Shown here piece after piece: positions 43,193 through 56,109 of a stretch of 64,000 nucleotides of DNA. Origin of the DNA: Zygaena filipendulae (taxonomy: Eukaryota; Arthropoda; Insecta; Lepidoptera; Zygaenidae); the NCBI GenBank assembly GCA_907165275.2, contig OU015669.1:208501-272500 (forward strand), in the 5' to 3' direction. Position numbers and translations under genes: made by a program. Every line of letters begins with the position of its first letter. Positions within the stretch are counted from its first letter, which is position 1. The notes beneath the pieces are model-generated. The model had not been told where the DNA came from. It made no database searches and worked only from the letters and a program-made list of their open reading frames with translations.

Positions 43193-43768
43193 TGTCTTTA
43201 TACGTATAGGTACGAATGGTGCAAGATACATAAAAAAGTCAAATAATATCCAATCCCTCTAGTATTTATGTCAATTAGTGACTTCGCTCTGCCATCTCTC
43301 TCTTTCTCTTTTATAATTTTGGTGTACCTTCTGTTTGTTCTTCAACGGATGAGCGTGGCTACTCCACACCGATATTGAAGTCTAGTTAAACGACAAATAA
43401 GCATTTTCCCCTGCGTCATTCCATCTCAGCTCGATGAATGGAGCTACCTTCTTTGTGAGCCACAAGCTCGGAATCGATGACGCTAATATTAAGAGCCGCC
43501 GACCGTGGACCCGTACATTCGTCATGTTGACACGTCAATGGCCTGCCTGCGGGACCCTACAATTATTTATTACTCGCAAACATCCACAGAAGTACAATGC
43601 CTTGAGAAACGTCTACCTATTTTACCTATATCAATAATACACAACAAAAGTAATTCTTTCAAAAATTGAACCAGCTGTTTTTGAACCACCCAACACTGTC
43701 GCTTTAGGGTCGGAATTTTTATGCTTTTGCCACTTAGTAATAATAATTACTTGTTTACTTTACCTAAC

Positions 43769-43960
43769 CCTTACTAATATAATGCGAAAAAGAGATTTTT
43801 TTTTTGTTTGTTTGTTTTTAACGCTTTCACGTTTTAACGGCTCAACCGATCGTCATAAAAGTTTTGCACGCACCTTTTTACAGATACAGAAAAAGACATA
43901 GGGTACTTTTTGTCCCGGAATACCCGCGGGAACTCCGAAATTAACGCCGGTAAAATCTCA
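43769..43960 (+). mobile_element. Helitron-like element
   Basis: CCTTACTAATATAATGCGAA, ACGCTTTCACGTTTTAACGG, GACATAGGGTACTTTTTGTC, GGAATACCCGCGGGAACTCC. The palindrome is reduced to AACGCCGGTAAAATC. Confidence 0.65.
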
Positions 43961-44794
43961 TAAAATGCAGACATGCTGTTACGGATATACAGAAGGACAT
44001 GGTGTACTTTAAGAATAAGACATAAAGGCCATAAGATAGTGGTGATTTCAAATATCTAAGATATAGAAGTCGTATCGCAGATTCCCTTCTAAGACTTGGT
44101 GGTGTGGTTGGGAAGAACATAAACATAATGGAATCGATAAGCATGATGCATACCTCAGCTAAGCTCCTTTGTGCCACAAATATAACGGGCTGTTAATTCA
44201 GTTTTTAAATACCTCCTTTAAAAAGTAGCTAAAGCAGATCGTCTTTAGAATACCAAAATTGTATCAGATAACCGAAGTATTCTACCAGCGTAGTGTAGTG
44301 GATACTACAGCCAACTAATCTTCTATGCCACCAATTTGCTATCTAAACACGAAAGCAGTATGTCAGAGAGCGGCAGAGCAACTTTCACAAACTTGGGCGG
44401 GCTTGATTCTAACTCAGTCAATATTATCATTATTAACATCAATTTGTGCTCTTTCCCTCTGACTCGATATTCTGAAGTGTGCCGTCTCGTTCTGAAGACT
44501 GAATTCGTTGGTGGTTGATTGTGTTCCGTTAAGGAATAATAGACATAGACAATAGACACAGACATAGACATACTTTATACTGGTCTATTAAGGTGTCATC
44601 ACTGATCAAAAGCCACCCTTCCCCGGATTTGGAAGAGTTTAAAGCCGACCACTATTGCTGGTTGGTTGACTGGCTTGAATATTTCCTAAATAAGTATAAT
44701 AAGCGCTGTACAAGCTACAGACTACTTTTTGTCTGTAAATTTGCTTATACCGAGTGGTGGCTAAATAATTTTTTTCTATACCTAATTTATTTAA

Positions 44795-44984
44795 TCCAAC
44801 TAATATTAGAAATGTGAAAGTGTGGATGTTTGTTACTCAATCACGCAAAAACGGCTGAACGGATTTGGATGAAATTTGGCAAGCACGTTGTCAGAGTTAC
44901 AGAGAAGGATATAGGGTACTTTTATCCCGGAATTCCCGTGGGAACTCCGAAATTACCGCGGGTGAAATCGTGGGGCACAGCTGG
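44795..44984 (+). mobile_element. Helitron-like element, GATGTTTG subfamily, near-complete
   Basis: A|TCCAACTAATATTAGAAATG, ACTCAATCACGCAAAAACGG, GGAATTCCCGTGGGAACTCC, ACCGCGGGTGAAATCGTGGG. It ends in CTGG rather than CTAG, still within the CTRR rule. Confidence 0.75.
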
Positions 44985-45934
44985 TAACGTTATAAAAGCT
45001 GTCATTATTTTTGCTGGTATCCTGCGGTTTATATTCACGACTTTCTTGGCAGATTCCCTATTTTCCCCATCAATTCACAGAACCTGTACAGGTCTTAAGA
45101 AAATCGTCTATTTTAGTGCCAGATCTCTAAATCGAGGTTAGACGTTGGTCCGTTGTCAAAGTAATGCGGAGTAAGTGCTACAGTATGTCAACTGTTTGTA
45201 GCCTAAACATATAATGTCTGGATCTATGCCTATATGCCAAAAATTTCATAAACTTTTAAGAGAGTTTCAGGTTTAAAATTTACTGCATGGGATACCCAGT
45301 GCTGAGTCTCTCAGTAGCTCTTCTAACATAGGCTTCATACACACGACCTCGGACGCACACGACGCGGTCCTCCAAGCCGTTCCGCTTTGAAATAAAAGTT
45401 TAAATCTGACCTAAATACGTGTCTAAATGAGTAGTTACCTGCCTCCGTACGTAATTGCGGGGTGAGACGGCCTATTCAGGGTACATGGTACTGAATGCAA
45501 AAGAAATATGTAGGTAGGACAGGTAGGTTTAAGACCTTAATCGCTGTGGTTACCAAAATGGTCTTTATAGTCTTTCCCTGAATGTTGAAGACTTCTCGAC
45601 AGATATTAAAGATTATGTGCAACCGGCAAAAAAGAGAGCAAACATTTTAAAAAAAGTAATGAAAAATTTTATCTCGCGTTTCGTACGGAGATAAGGAAGA
45701 ATAAAAAATCTCTTTAGAACTTAGTCAAGTTCGGGTTATAGTATAAAACTCATAAAATCTGCAAAAAAAGTATCACCCTGTTACTTGCAATTTCGTATTT
45801 TGATAACGCTTCCGAATCCTCTTACTCTTCTCTTCTCTTCTTTGAAATAACTTTCGTCGTCGGATGTGTGGAAGAACAAACAAATACACATTCGCTAAGG
45901 ACGCAAGGATGGATAGCTTAATCTTGCAAGGGTC

Positions 45935-46085
45935 CGCGTTAATTTCAGAGTTCCCGCGTGAATTCCGAGATAAAAAGTATCCTATGTCCTTTTCTGTAAC
46001 CCTGACAACATGTATGCAAAATTTCATGATTATCGGTTGAGTGGATAAGGCATGGAAGCGTATTTAAGCAAAGAAAGTAACTCAT
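45935..46085 (-). mobile_element. Helitron-like element, 3' end truncated
   Basis: CGTTAATTTCAGAGTTCCCG, CGTGAATTCCGAGATAAAAAG, AACATGTATGCAAAATTTCA, GTGGATAAGGCATGGAAGCG. Confidence 0.6.
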
Positions 46086-46484
46086 ATAATATAATATTAG
46101 GTAAATAAGGTGTTTGCTGACCTTACGTTTTATGGTTTGAGCAACGAAGTAGGCCGCGCAAGAGGGGACGCGTCCGAATGCAAAGATCGTAGACTATAGA
46201 AGAAACGAATGTTTGTATACCCAGCTCGTACACTTCTGTGGCAAAGACCCACTGGCTTACAGCCGCGTATTGTGTGGACTGAAAAGATGTGTCTACGGAT
46301 TAACGGCATCAAATACCGACCGTGCGCAGGGACGTCGAAGCTTTCCAATTAGCGTATGTATTTCGGCGTCTCATGCTCTGATGGGGTAACAGATCGACAT
46401 CATTTCACTCAAAAATGGTTGGGAATTCTTTTATGGGCTAAGAAATTTCTATGCGGGTTTGTACTACCAGCTAGTGCTATAGAC

Positions 46485-46635
46485 TGACGTACTGATTCTA
46501 ATTTTACTACAATATTAGGTACCCTTTGTCCTTGTCTGTACCCCTGACAATCTGCAGTAAAAATTTCATAATCATCTGTTGAATAGTTAAGGCGTGAAAC
46601 CGTAACAAACAAACAAACAAATTCGCAATGTTAGT
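46485..46635 (-). mobile_element. Helitron-like 5'-half fragment
   Basis: GGTACCCTTTGTCCTTGTCT, CCCCTGACAATCTGCAGT, GTTAAGGCGTGAAACCGTAA, ending TGTTAGTTAGGAT. No palindrome. Confidence 0.5.
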
Positions 46636-48019
46636 TAGGATGTATTATACTTCGGCTACAATACTAGATAGTTGTGAAGGGCGGACGTTTTACAGGTTGA
46701 CTTAGGACTTTGGTACTAGAATTCGCTAGATATAGGAGCAAAAGGTAGGAGCAATCGTTTCCAATCCATAAATTAACGTTTGCAAAATGGTTTCCAAATA
46801 CGTGACTATTTCCAGAGTGTTCTTACTGGTTCATGCTAAAATACTGCCACCTTACCATCGCTTAATCCCCATAATATATGAGATAAGGGCGGTTGGACAC
46901 CTTTGAATATGCGTTCCGCACTAGATCAGATTCAGTTTCAACAGCTCTTTAAAGTTTATAACCGCGTACGCTTTCGCCCCATATCGCGCTTCAAGCCGCA
47001 CTCAGCCCCACTCTAGAATCAGTAATTAACCGCAAACAATAGACCCTCATTATCGCAGCGCTGAATCCGATTTTATTGTGCGTTCTTTTTTTTAATTTGT
47101 TACGCGACCGAGTGGCGACAGTTTTTGTAACTGTTTTTTTAAACAAACTTAAGAGTAAGGAAAATTGTACTAAGCCTTGTGAGTGTTGGATTCTCTCAGG
47201 AACTCTTTGATGTACATCAAACAAAAGAAAAGGAATCTTCACGCCTGAAAACCACGAATAATACAAAATTAATTTTATTCCCAAAAACCCCTTGTCGGCA
47301 AATGGAATACTTGTATAAATAGTATATTTCTTGCATCATAAAATTGTATTTCGGTACGACCGAGTTCAAATTCCGTAACAAAGTTCCCAACAAAATATTG
47401 TTTGCGAAATCTTAATTATTAAATGGACGTTGTCAAATGACATAATATTTTAATTGTGTCAAGCTCGAGTCGCGTTTCCAACTTAATTACAATTCATGAC
47501 GGCGAAACAAGCCGCGAATGTGAATAAATGCGCTTCAACCTAGCAATCCACTGAAAGCTGTAATATTCCTTGTATTCTTTTCTAAGATTGGCCAAGTTGG
47601 TTAGTTAATATCTATAGAGATCAATTTAAAGACGCATAATATTTTTAATAGTATAATTTGATAGCGATTAATAATGAAAAATATTTTTTTTAACAGAATG
47701 GTGTTTCACAGTTGGTGGAAAATTGATCTTACGAATTGATTATTATGTAACTGCTATGATATTGATTGTATACAGTCCCTGAAAAATTATCCAGTTTCTA
47801 CTCTTGTAAAAAATTAAAAGCTGATATTTCATCAAAACGAATTACAATCTCGTCTGAAATTTGAATATTTATAATCAACAAAATAACCAATCTTTCTATC
47901 TCATGACGTATCTTTAAGAAACGAAATGTATCTAGTTAATTTCTGACAATGAACATCTGCCGATATCGTTGCTAAATTTCTTCATATCTATACAGATATT
48001 TCCAATTACGTAATATATA

Positions 48020-48085
48020 GCACAGCACCGCACCGCACCGCGTCGCTCCGCTCGCAGTGCACGGCGGGCTCTAGGTACTCGCCGT
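48020..48085. other. GC-rich unique block
   Basis: GCACCGCACCGCACCGCGTC (CACCG repeats) and CAGTGCACGGCGGGCTC. No coding support. It may be regulatory. Confidence 0.25.
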
Positions 48086-49474
48086 TTCGCATACTAAGTG
48101 GGCGCATTATTCCTCGCATCTCTTGATTTTATTCATCCTCCACAGTCCGAGCGGGAGCGATGCATTTTAATTTTGTACTAGAACGTTCCGAGTCATTTGT
48201 TTGTGGACTGGAACGGAGGTTCGATTGCAAATAGCAGGTGATATAGTCTTAAGTGTGAGCTACTTTCAGGGTTGCCACGTTAAATATCTTATGGTTCAGT
48301 ATATGAAGAGAATTAATTTAAAATTTCTTGTTAAGTTTTTTAGGGAGCTTTCGCCTGAGGAATTACTGTTAAAAGAAAATAATATCTTAAGATGTTATGG
48401 TTATTTAGTAGTACAATATTAGTACAAATAACATAAATCAAGTGCATTTGCACCACGTAAAATCGTTCAACAAAAATGCGCACAGTACACCAATTATCAT
48501 TCGGAACCCCAACAAATATCAGGGAGGTGGAGGGTTAAAGATCGTAAAAAAAACACTTCATTTCCCAAACGTCTATTGATAAACGACTCGAGTTAGAATG
48601 ATAATAGTCATCGACCGTCATGGTATAACACTGAGGCTCTGAGCCTCTAAAAGGGTCGGTGTAACACAGCTATTGGTGGTTAATTACGCGCGACACAAAA
48701 CGTCCCTCTTCCTTTTGACCGGTTAAGGCCGTTTATTGCCAGGGGTTGTGACGAGAGGCTGTTGAGTGGTCAGGGGCTAGTTTTGGCTTGTTTGTCCCCG
48801 CGGGTTGTATGTAGGTTTAACATTCTAAACTAGATACATATTTTGCAGACATAATTTGAATTAATTCTACTATCTCAAATCATATAGCATTTCCAAATGA
48901 TAGATAAATGATAGAGTGGAATAAAATATACTTTAAATATCACAATTAATTTAGCAATGTATTGTAGATCGATAAGCGCCGGAAACGGAAGCGCCGAGTC
49001 TATTTTCAGCCTCGACTCTCTATTGAACTGTCTGCTTTTATAAGTTTTATTTATAAATCATTGAGAGTCTATTCAACACAAAATGTTAGAATTTTGGTAG
49101 TTTCACAATCGGAATAACTCTTTATTTGATCATATTTTGTTATTTGTTACCTACGCATTTTACTTTGTACATTTTATAGTGCGCATTTTATTAAGGATTT
49201 TTTGTCTCTTCTATAAGCTAAATACAACAATTGAAATGTTTTCTATAAAACCCTTATCTATCTAGACACGCGGTAGCGTGTCAAGTCAAGTTCAAGCTCA
49301 TGTTTAATAGATGTTATGTACATAAGTATTCGTTTGAAATCTTCACTTTGCCTTATTCATATTGTTGAGTATTTACTAAATTTTAAATATTTTATTTACA
49401 GGTAAGTTTCAAATTGTTCTCGTCATCTGTTTTTTGGTAAGATTTTTAAGTTTTTACTTATAAAATACCTACCT

Positions 49475-49545
49475 ACTAGCTTTTGCCCAGGGGCTTCGTT
49501 CGCGTTAATTCAATTCAATTTTTTATCCCTCGGGGACAGCACTAT
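49475..49545 (-). repeat. Retroelement end, CTAGCTTTTGCCC type
   Basis: ACTAGCTTTTGCCCAGGGGC then TTCGTTCGCGTTAATTCAA and TTTTTATCCCTCGGGG. It resembles the Helitron-like 3' end in layout but differs in sequence; it is a separate common lepidopteran repeat end. Confidence 0.45.
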
Positions 49546-49719
49546 ACTAGCACATTACAGTAATAAATCACATTCAGATAGATACTTACACAACTTCACT
49601 GATATTCTCTAAAATCCACGAATAATTACAAGTTTACCTCGGATTGTCAGTTTTGCTCAACATTTAGAAGAAACATGTTGAATCCTATTAATAATTAAAA
49701 AAATAAATAAATAATAAAT

Positions 49720-49877
49720 AATAAATGTGAAAGTGTGGATGTTTGGATGTTTGTTACTCAATCACGCAAAAACGGCTGAACGGATTTGGATGAAATTTGG
49801 GATGCACGTTGTCAGGGGTCCAGAGAGGACATAGGGTACTTTAAATTACCGCGGGTGAAACCGCGGGGCACAGCTAG
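49720..49877 (+). mobile_element. Helitron-like element with 3' deletion
   Basis: AAATGTGAAAGTGTGGATGT, ATGTTTGTTACTCAATCACG, then a jump from GGGTACTTT to AAATTACCGCGGGTGAAACC, deleting the TTCCCGCGGGAA block. CTAG at 49874. Confidence 0.75.
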
Positions 49878-50729
49878 TAACCTATAAAACCAAATTCTGA
49901 CAGAGATTATTTATGTAGCCTTTATCTATTAGGATAGATATATTACAAAGCTCTAAAACCTAATCAACTTGAACGGCGTGTTGCGGGAAAAACCGGCTGA
50001 TACCAACTAAAACCGGCTAAAACCGGCTCAGAACCGCAGCTCCAGAGTAAAGATGTCCGGGCCGACGTTTCCAATTACGTCGAATGAAATGAGAATTTCT
50101 GCCGGAGTAGAAAAATGTGGACCTATTGTTTGAATTCTTTCAGTAATAACACAGTATATAATATGTATTATGTGTTAGGTACTCTCCTAAGTATTAACGG
50201 TTGATAATACCTTCAATTTGGAATGAATCTTACAAATGAGCAGTCTGCCTTCCCCTCCAGGAGACAGGCGTGAGCTTACGAATGCAGTAGGTATCCGGGA
50301 TTTTCTGGAAAACTTAGTAGCATTGCGATTTTCTACCTAATTAATTATACCTATTTTTTTACACCTGAATAATCAGTGAGATCGATAAAAAATGAAAATA
50401 ATTAACAAATTTTAAAAACTTTCTATTGAATTTTAGAAATATCCAAATCCTAAATATTAACAAAAGTAAAAGAAATAAAGAAAGATGGATATATATTGTC
50501 TCTTTTACTCTCACAGAATACCCTAATGTTTTGAATGTTTCAAATATTCAAATAAATATCTTACTTCTCTATAATATAATACCAGTACTATGAAGTCACT
50601 TCGTAAAATAAATAAAAACATATTTTGACTCTTCGCAATCAGATTAAAAGTTTGTAGATTTATTTTATTTAAAAAAAAAAAACGAAATGCAAGAGTGCTT
50701 TTGTGACATAGTTTCGCTCGCAGCAATTA

Positions 50730-50775
50730 CAGTATGGCGGCGGCGGCGGGAGGCGGAGGCGGCCGGTCACCGAAA
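50730..50775. repeat. CGG/GCG repeat block
   Basis: ATGGCGGCGGCGGCGGGAGG and CGGAGGCGGCCGGTCACCG. A short GC-rich simple repeat; the flank is non-coding. Confidence 0.5.
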
Positions 50776-52194
50776 TAATCTTTTAAAAATTCAAAACTCG
50801 AACGCACTCACTCGCCCCGAGGTTGGCTACCCCGGGATTATTTACTTTAGCGACATTGAACTTTAACCTCGAAGGAATTAAGTCTGATATAATTTTAATC
50901 GTATTGTGTTCGTATTATCGTTTTCCTTTATGTAATGTATTATACTAGTAGAAAAAGGTTTTTGGAACGAAGTTCCTTATTTTTTATTTGATTTGTTTTT
51001 TGGTGATTCCTGTTCGGAAGTAGTTTTTTAATGACATTTTTGCTTCGACTTTTCTATTATTTTATAATTAACTTTTTTGCATATTGGAAATTTAATTTTT
51101 GTGATAATATTATTTTTCAATTAAAACATAGGTATTTTATTTACAAAACAAGAGTATCAAGGAATCGGAGACGTATGAAAGCGAAAAAAGCGAAAGAGGT
51201 AGGTATACCTGCCTACTTAATTTTAATCCGACTTAATAGATAGAATGAGTATGAAAACAGTTAAAATGTATTTGGGTGTTGTTGTTTTCACCAAAAACAC
51301 GAAAATGTTTGCGTTTTATCACAAAGCTTATTAAAATGGAACTAATTAACATTTATCAGCTTTATTTTAATTAAAATCCCCTTGCAGCCCTCACTGCGGC
51401 AACTAGTTAGCAAGACAGGCCTTGCCCAAACAAAAGCTAACAAAATGCCCTTTGCTACAACGGATTTAATTTTCTCACTGTAATCAACCCTTATGCAAAG
51501 TTTGCAATACAATTTAAACGTTACCGTCTCGCGTTTAAAGTTTGTTTTAGTTAACCGGCCAACTTCAGGGTGGTGTGAGATAGGGATCAGTGTTGTGGTG
51601 TAAGTTTTTACGACCTTCGACACTTGTTGCTCGTTCGATAGAAACTGTTTATTTGTACCAAAGAGAAACGGTTTTGTCGTAGGTACTCTTTTCTTGTGTT
51701 AACTTTTGAACGAGAAAAAAAAATTATCACTCTTGAGATCCACTTGAATTTTTAAATTTAAATAGTAGATAACCATAAGTTTGTGACATCTGAAATTTTA
51801 TACATCGTGTTAATGAATTAACTAAAAACTAGAAATTAGTTTGCTCAGAATCAACTAGCGAATCGACCGCACTGTTTTAATATAAATATAGGTTATATTT
51901 TTTCACTTTTATGTGCCCATGTCTAAATTATTTATAATACAATATTTGAAAGATACAAAATTAGGCGCGTACGCCGCCCGCAGCAAAAAATTTCGAACCG
52001 GTAGGCGCGGGCGTAGCGCTTGGAATTTCGTAGATAGGTCACCTCCAAACTAATGTTGAATAACTTTTAAAGTATGAATTTTTTCTACATAAAATATATT
52101 TGAATCATATTATTGTTTATTTTTTAAAATGGGGTGTATCAGGTTTTTAGTTAATTCATTACCACGTTGTACATTTATTTCATACTAGCTGTCC

Positions 52195-52285
52195 CCGGCG
52201 GTTTCACCCGCATTATTTTCGGAGTTCCCGCGGGAATTCCGGGATAAAAGTACTCTATGTCCTTTTCTGGACCCCTGACAACGAC
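52195..52285 (-). mobile_element. Helitron-like 3' fragment
   Basis: CTAG at 52195, CCCGGCGGTTTCACCCGC, GAGTTCCCGCGGGAATTCCG, ending at CCCCTGACAACGAC. Confidence 0.65.
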
Positions 52286-53042
52286 GGTTTGTATTTTATA
52301 TTTACTTTCGCTCACTTTTTTGCTTATGCAATGTATTCCGATGCTAAAAATAAAATCTGTAAATAACTTGAGTAATTCAGAAGCTAGTTATGATGTAATA
52401 GTAATAATTAACGTACCTAATATCCGTACATTCACTTGATATTTTAGTAAAATTTGTAGCATTACAAAACTATAAATACATTTTGCAACTTGAAAGCTTA
52501 GGCATAAACTAAAGCACTTACATGGAAACTGGTATTTTAAAGCACAGGCTTCGAATACAAAATATATGGGATAGAAAAGTAACATACTGCCAAAAGCTAA
52601 CAACTACATATAATTTCACAAGTAATCCTTGTAGGTGATGCTTATGTGACTATGCATATAATTATATTTTTCGAGCCGTTTACCATTTGACCGTGGTCTC
52701 AATTCCGTATGTTTTGTTATACCATAATACCGAAAGATACCTTCAAAACATCAAAATGTCTTCAGACAGATCGTGGGACAACACGTTTTCGATTAATGTC
52801 CCGCTAAAACAAAACTGTAATACGAGCACATAATATTTCCCCCGACATTTGTAACAATTATCGCGCGGCAACAATGGCGGACGTGTTTTAAATACAACCG
52901 GCACAAAAGATTTGCCGACACAAAAGAATGGTCCACATTACACGGTTGTGTTTTGTTGGACTTGGACCCCATTAGATGACAATGACCCCTCGGCCCGCGC
53001 CCCCGTGGGGCGGTTTGCACTGGGGGGGCGCCGCGCTCCGGA

Positions 53043-53273
53043 CAGGGCCCTTATTCACTATGACCAACAACATTCCTTGCCCATAACGCGCGTTCCAAAA
53101 ACGCATTTACAAACGTTCTAGATGCCAAGATATTAAAAATTATTATTTTTTATGCCATAAGAAACGTAAACGTATTTTTTTGGAGTAAAACTTCTTTGAT
53201 TACGAGGGTAAGTCATTTTTTGCGGCGTCTTATCTTAACGGGGCGTGTTATGGTCATAGTGAATAAGGGCCCA
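53043..53273. mobile_element. MITE, GGGCCCTTATTC family, complete
   Basis: Both termini intact (CAGGGCCCTTATTCACTATG, and GTCATAGTGAATAAGGGCCC). About 230 bp, non-coding. The flanks are themselves GC-rich (GGGGGGGCGCCGC before, AGGGGGCCCCGCG after). Confidence 0.85.
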
Positions 53274-53509
53274 GGGGGCCCCGCGTTTGTTTTAAGCGAA
53301 CATTTCGCGGGGATGTGCTTTACAGGAATGCGTGAGATTCAAGTGTTGTGGTTACTATGATGCCCCTTTGAAAACAGGTGTTTGTCATTACGTACCTACA
53401 AAAACAATTCCTTAGCCCTGAGATTTGGACGAGAATCGAGTTTATCAAGGACATGCAGGCACATTTCGTAATTCGTTCTGAAAAAGCACCTTAACTCGTT
53501 TTGCTACTC

Positions 53510-53525
53510 GCCGCTAGATGGCGCT
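53510..53525 (+). promoter_or_regulatory. CTCF-like motif
   Basis: CCGCTAGATGGCGCTA. It agrees with the CTCF core at most positions (A for G in AGATGGCGC). Confidence 0.3.
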
Positions 53526-53817
53526 AAACCAATTCGGTATTCTGTCAAATTATAAGAGCAATGCAGATCGGTGCGGCACGCACAATATATTTTTTCGAGG
53601 ACGTCCTCTTTCTAAAACAACACTTTCACTTTTTCTCGCGATCTACACAGTAACATGTGGTTACTGTGGAACGGCCTTTTCTATGTTTTTTGAAGTGAAA
53701 GCAGATAAAACACTCCAGTTGGATATCGCGGCAAAACGGCTCGCAAGCAGCAACGTTTCTCGCGTGCGTGTAGAGTGCGGAACAACGCCCGCCATTATCT
53801 CGGGGAGTTTGTCTTAA
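53518..53817 (+). other. 99-codon open frame, not called as a gene
   Basis: Open from an ATG at 53518 to a TAA at 53815. It includes TLQLDIAAKRLASSNVSRVR. No splice sites, domain or repeat match. Possibly chance in a less AT-rich unique block. Confidence 0.15.
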
Positions 53818-54325
53818 CTCGAGCGAGAGCAGTTCACAGAGAGAATAAATTTACTAGAGGCGACAGGCGCGCCACGGTTGCAAAGGAAGTAAGAGCAAAC
53901 GCTCTAACTTGGTACCTATATTTACCATAATATTCTCAAAACTGAATTTTGAAAACAGTGACTGAGTAAAATCGTAACCAAAACGCGTTTAATACATTTC
54001 TTTACGTTAATGAATGTTTTAGTGTGCGAAAATCACCCGGGGACACTGGTTTTCACCAGTTTTCATACTCAACTAAGTCGATATCCCCGCTATCTATATT
54101 TCCTGTTCTGTGGTGCTGTAAGTCGGAAGGTGCGTGATGTAAGCGCCATTTGGAAACTTTGGCGGCTCCATGTTTCCTTTCCTTGCCCATTACTTTCCTG
54201 CTTGTTGAAATTATGTCCCGACTCTGCGTGAAACGTAGACGTAAAAAAGACTGTAGAAAAGACTAAACTTATACTGGCCGACTATAACGCACAGGCCATA
54301 CCAATAAGTCTAGAACTGTATTTAA

Positions 54326-54471
54326 AATAGCTGTGCCCCGCGGTTTCACCCGCGTTAATTTCGGAGTTCCCGCGGGAATTCCGGGATAAAAAGTATCCTA
54401 TGTCTTCTCTATACCCCCCTGACAACGTGCATGCAAACATCCACACTTTCACATTTATAATATTAGTAGGA
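54326..54471 (-). mobile_element. Helitron-like element, internally deleted
   Basis: CCCCGCGGTTTCACCCGCG and TTCCCGCGGGAATTCCGGGA at the left. It jumps from AACGTGCATGC to AAACATCCACACTTTCACAT and the 5' end TAGTAGGA|T. Confidence 0.75.
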
Positions 54472-54486
54472 TATACTATAGAAATA

Positions 54487-54736
54487 CTAGCTGTCCTCCG
54501 CGATTTCATCCGCGGTAATTTCGGAGTTCCCGCGGAGGTTGCGGGAAAAAAATACTCTATGTCCTTCTTTTTACCCCTGAGTTCTGGAGTTCCCGCGGGA
54601 ATTCTAGGATAAAAATTATCCTATCTTTTAAGTTGGACCATTTTATGAATGGTTACAAAATTTTATCAAAATCCGTTCAGTAGTTTCGGAGTCCATCGCG
54701 GACAAACAACGTGACACGTGATTTATATATATTAGA
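54487..54736 (-). mobile_element. Helitron-like element, CACGTGATTTATAT subfamily, complete
   Basis: CTAG at 54487. GAGTTCCCGCGGAGGTTGCG and a second GAGTTCCCGCGGGAATTC give a doubled 3' block. Then AGTTGGACCATTTTATGAAT and CGTGATTTATATATATTAGA|T. Confidence 0.8.
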
Positions 54737-54749
54737 TATACACGCCCAG

Positions 54750-54870
54750 ACTGGAAAATGGAACCCTGTGTTAATCACACAAAGTCCGCCCCCACCGGGA
54801 ATCGAAACCGGAACCCCTTGATTAGCGGGTAGACATGGTGACCCGCTACTGCTGTGCCAATCGGGTCGTC
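54750..54870 (-). mobile_element. tRNA-derived SINE, reverse
   Basis: ACACGCCCAGACTGGAAAAT, then CCACCGGGAATCGAAACCGG (reversed B box) and CTACTGCTGTGCCAATCGGG (reversed A-box region). The copy at 60850 aligns along its whole length. Confidence 0.6.
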
Positions 54871-54989
54871 AAAAATGAGTAGGTAAGGATAGACTTTTCA
54901 GTGTCATTCTATGCGATAAAATTTAAAATAATAGAGAGAATTTTTTTTCCACAAATTCTCACGTTTCCAGGCGCCAAACGTTTGTGATG

Positions 54990-55100
54990 GTTTGATTTTA
55001 TAGACATTCGAGGCGCTGGCGCCCCTTCCGGAGCCCCTTCCGGCCCGGCCCGGACGCCCCTAATGAGGTGTCGGCCCGATTGAAACGAACCGATAAGGGG
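54990..55100. other. GC-rich unique block
   Basis: GAGGCGCTGGCGCCCCTTCC and CCGGCCCGGCCCGGACGCCC, with a TAATGAGGTG homeobox-type core. No coding support. It may be regulatory. Confidence 0.25.
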
Positions 55101-55366
55101 CTGCTCGCGCAAATTGGTGGCAATTTTTTTATATCCATACCCTTTTTATATAATTCACCCACTCGTCTCGTCATACCGAAATAGCATTTAAAGTTTTGAT
55201 ATCTGAGATACTTCTGAAGAGTTTCCGCGCAGTTGTAAGTCTGCTTTTGTGATTGTGATATTCTCTTTGCCTGACTATACGGTAGGTAACGATCACTAGG
55301 GAAAAGATTTCGACAAGAAGTTAAAGGTGGTACTTACTTCAGATTTTTGATGGTCTATATATACTA

Positions 55367-55593
55367 CTAGCTGTCCCCCGCGATTTCATCGGTAATTTCG
55401 GAGTTCCCGCGGAGGTTGCGGAAAAAAAGTACTCTATGCCCTTCAGTTCCCGCGGGAATTCCGGGATAAAAACTATCCTATCTTTTAAGTTGGGCCAAAT
55501 ACAACATAGTGACCAAATTTCATCACAATCGATTCAGTAGTTTCGGAGCCCATCGCGGACAAACAACGTGACACGTGATCTATATATATTAGA
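55367..55593 (-). mobile_element. Helitron-like element, CACGTGATTTATAT subfamily
   Basis: CTAG at 55367; the palindrome is shortened to CGCGATTTCATCGG. The doubled 3' block is as at 54487. It ends CGTGATCTATATATATTAGA|T. Confidence 0.8.
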
Positions 55594-55670
55594 TATATGA
55601 TAGGTAGGATATTTCGTAGGTATGATAGAACTGTTAATTTAGCGTGTCTGTACATTAGAAATAATAAAAA

Positions 55671-55889
55671 CTAGCTGTTCCCCGCGGTTTTCACCTCCGC
55701 GTTAAGTTGGGAGTTCCCGCGGGAATTCCGGGACAAAAACTACCCTATGTCCTTCTCTGTACCCTGACAATGTGTATGCAAAATTTCATGATGATCGGTT
55801 GAGCTGTTTAGGCGTGAAAGCGTAACAGACAGACAGACAGATCGACAGACAGACAGAGTTATTTTCGCATTTATAATATTAGTAGGGTG
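55671..55889 (-). mobile_element. Helitron-like element, AGGCGTGAAAGCG subfamily
   Basis: CTAG at 55671, CCCCGCGGTTTTCACCTCCG, GAGTTCCCGCGGGAATTCCG, ATGCAAAATTTCATGATGAT, then a long GACAGACAGACAG run (about 55830-55856) and TATTAGTAGGG. Confidence 0.8.
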
Positions 55890-56109
55890 AAACTGAGGTG
55901 TTTGATTCTTGTTTTGGCAATAAATGAGTCTCTGATATTTGATATTCAATAAATAATTTAATCTGTTTAGAATCCCTTTCAATAATTTTCGGTAAAGTTT
56001 GTTGATCAGTTTCTCGGTTTATTTCAACTACTCGACGGATTTAAATCAAACTTTTCAAAAACTTAAGACTACTCTTTATCCCGCTATAACTGAGAGTTAA
56101 AACTTGCAT

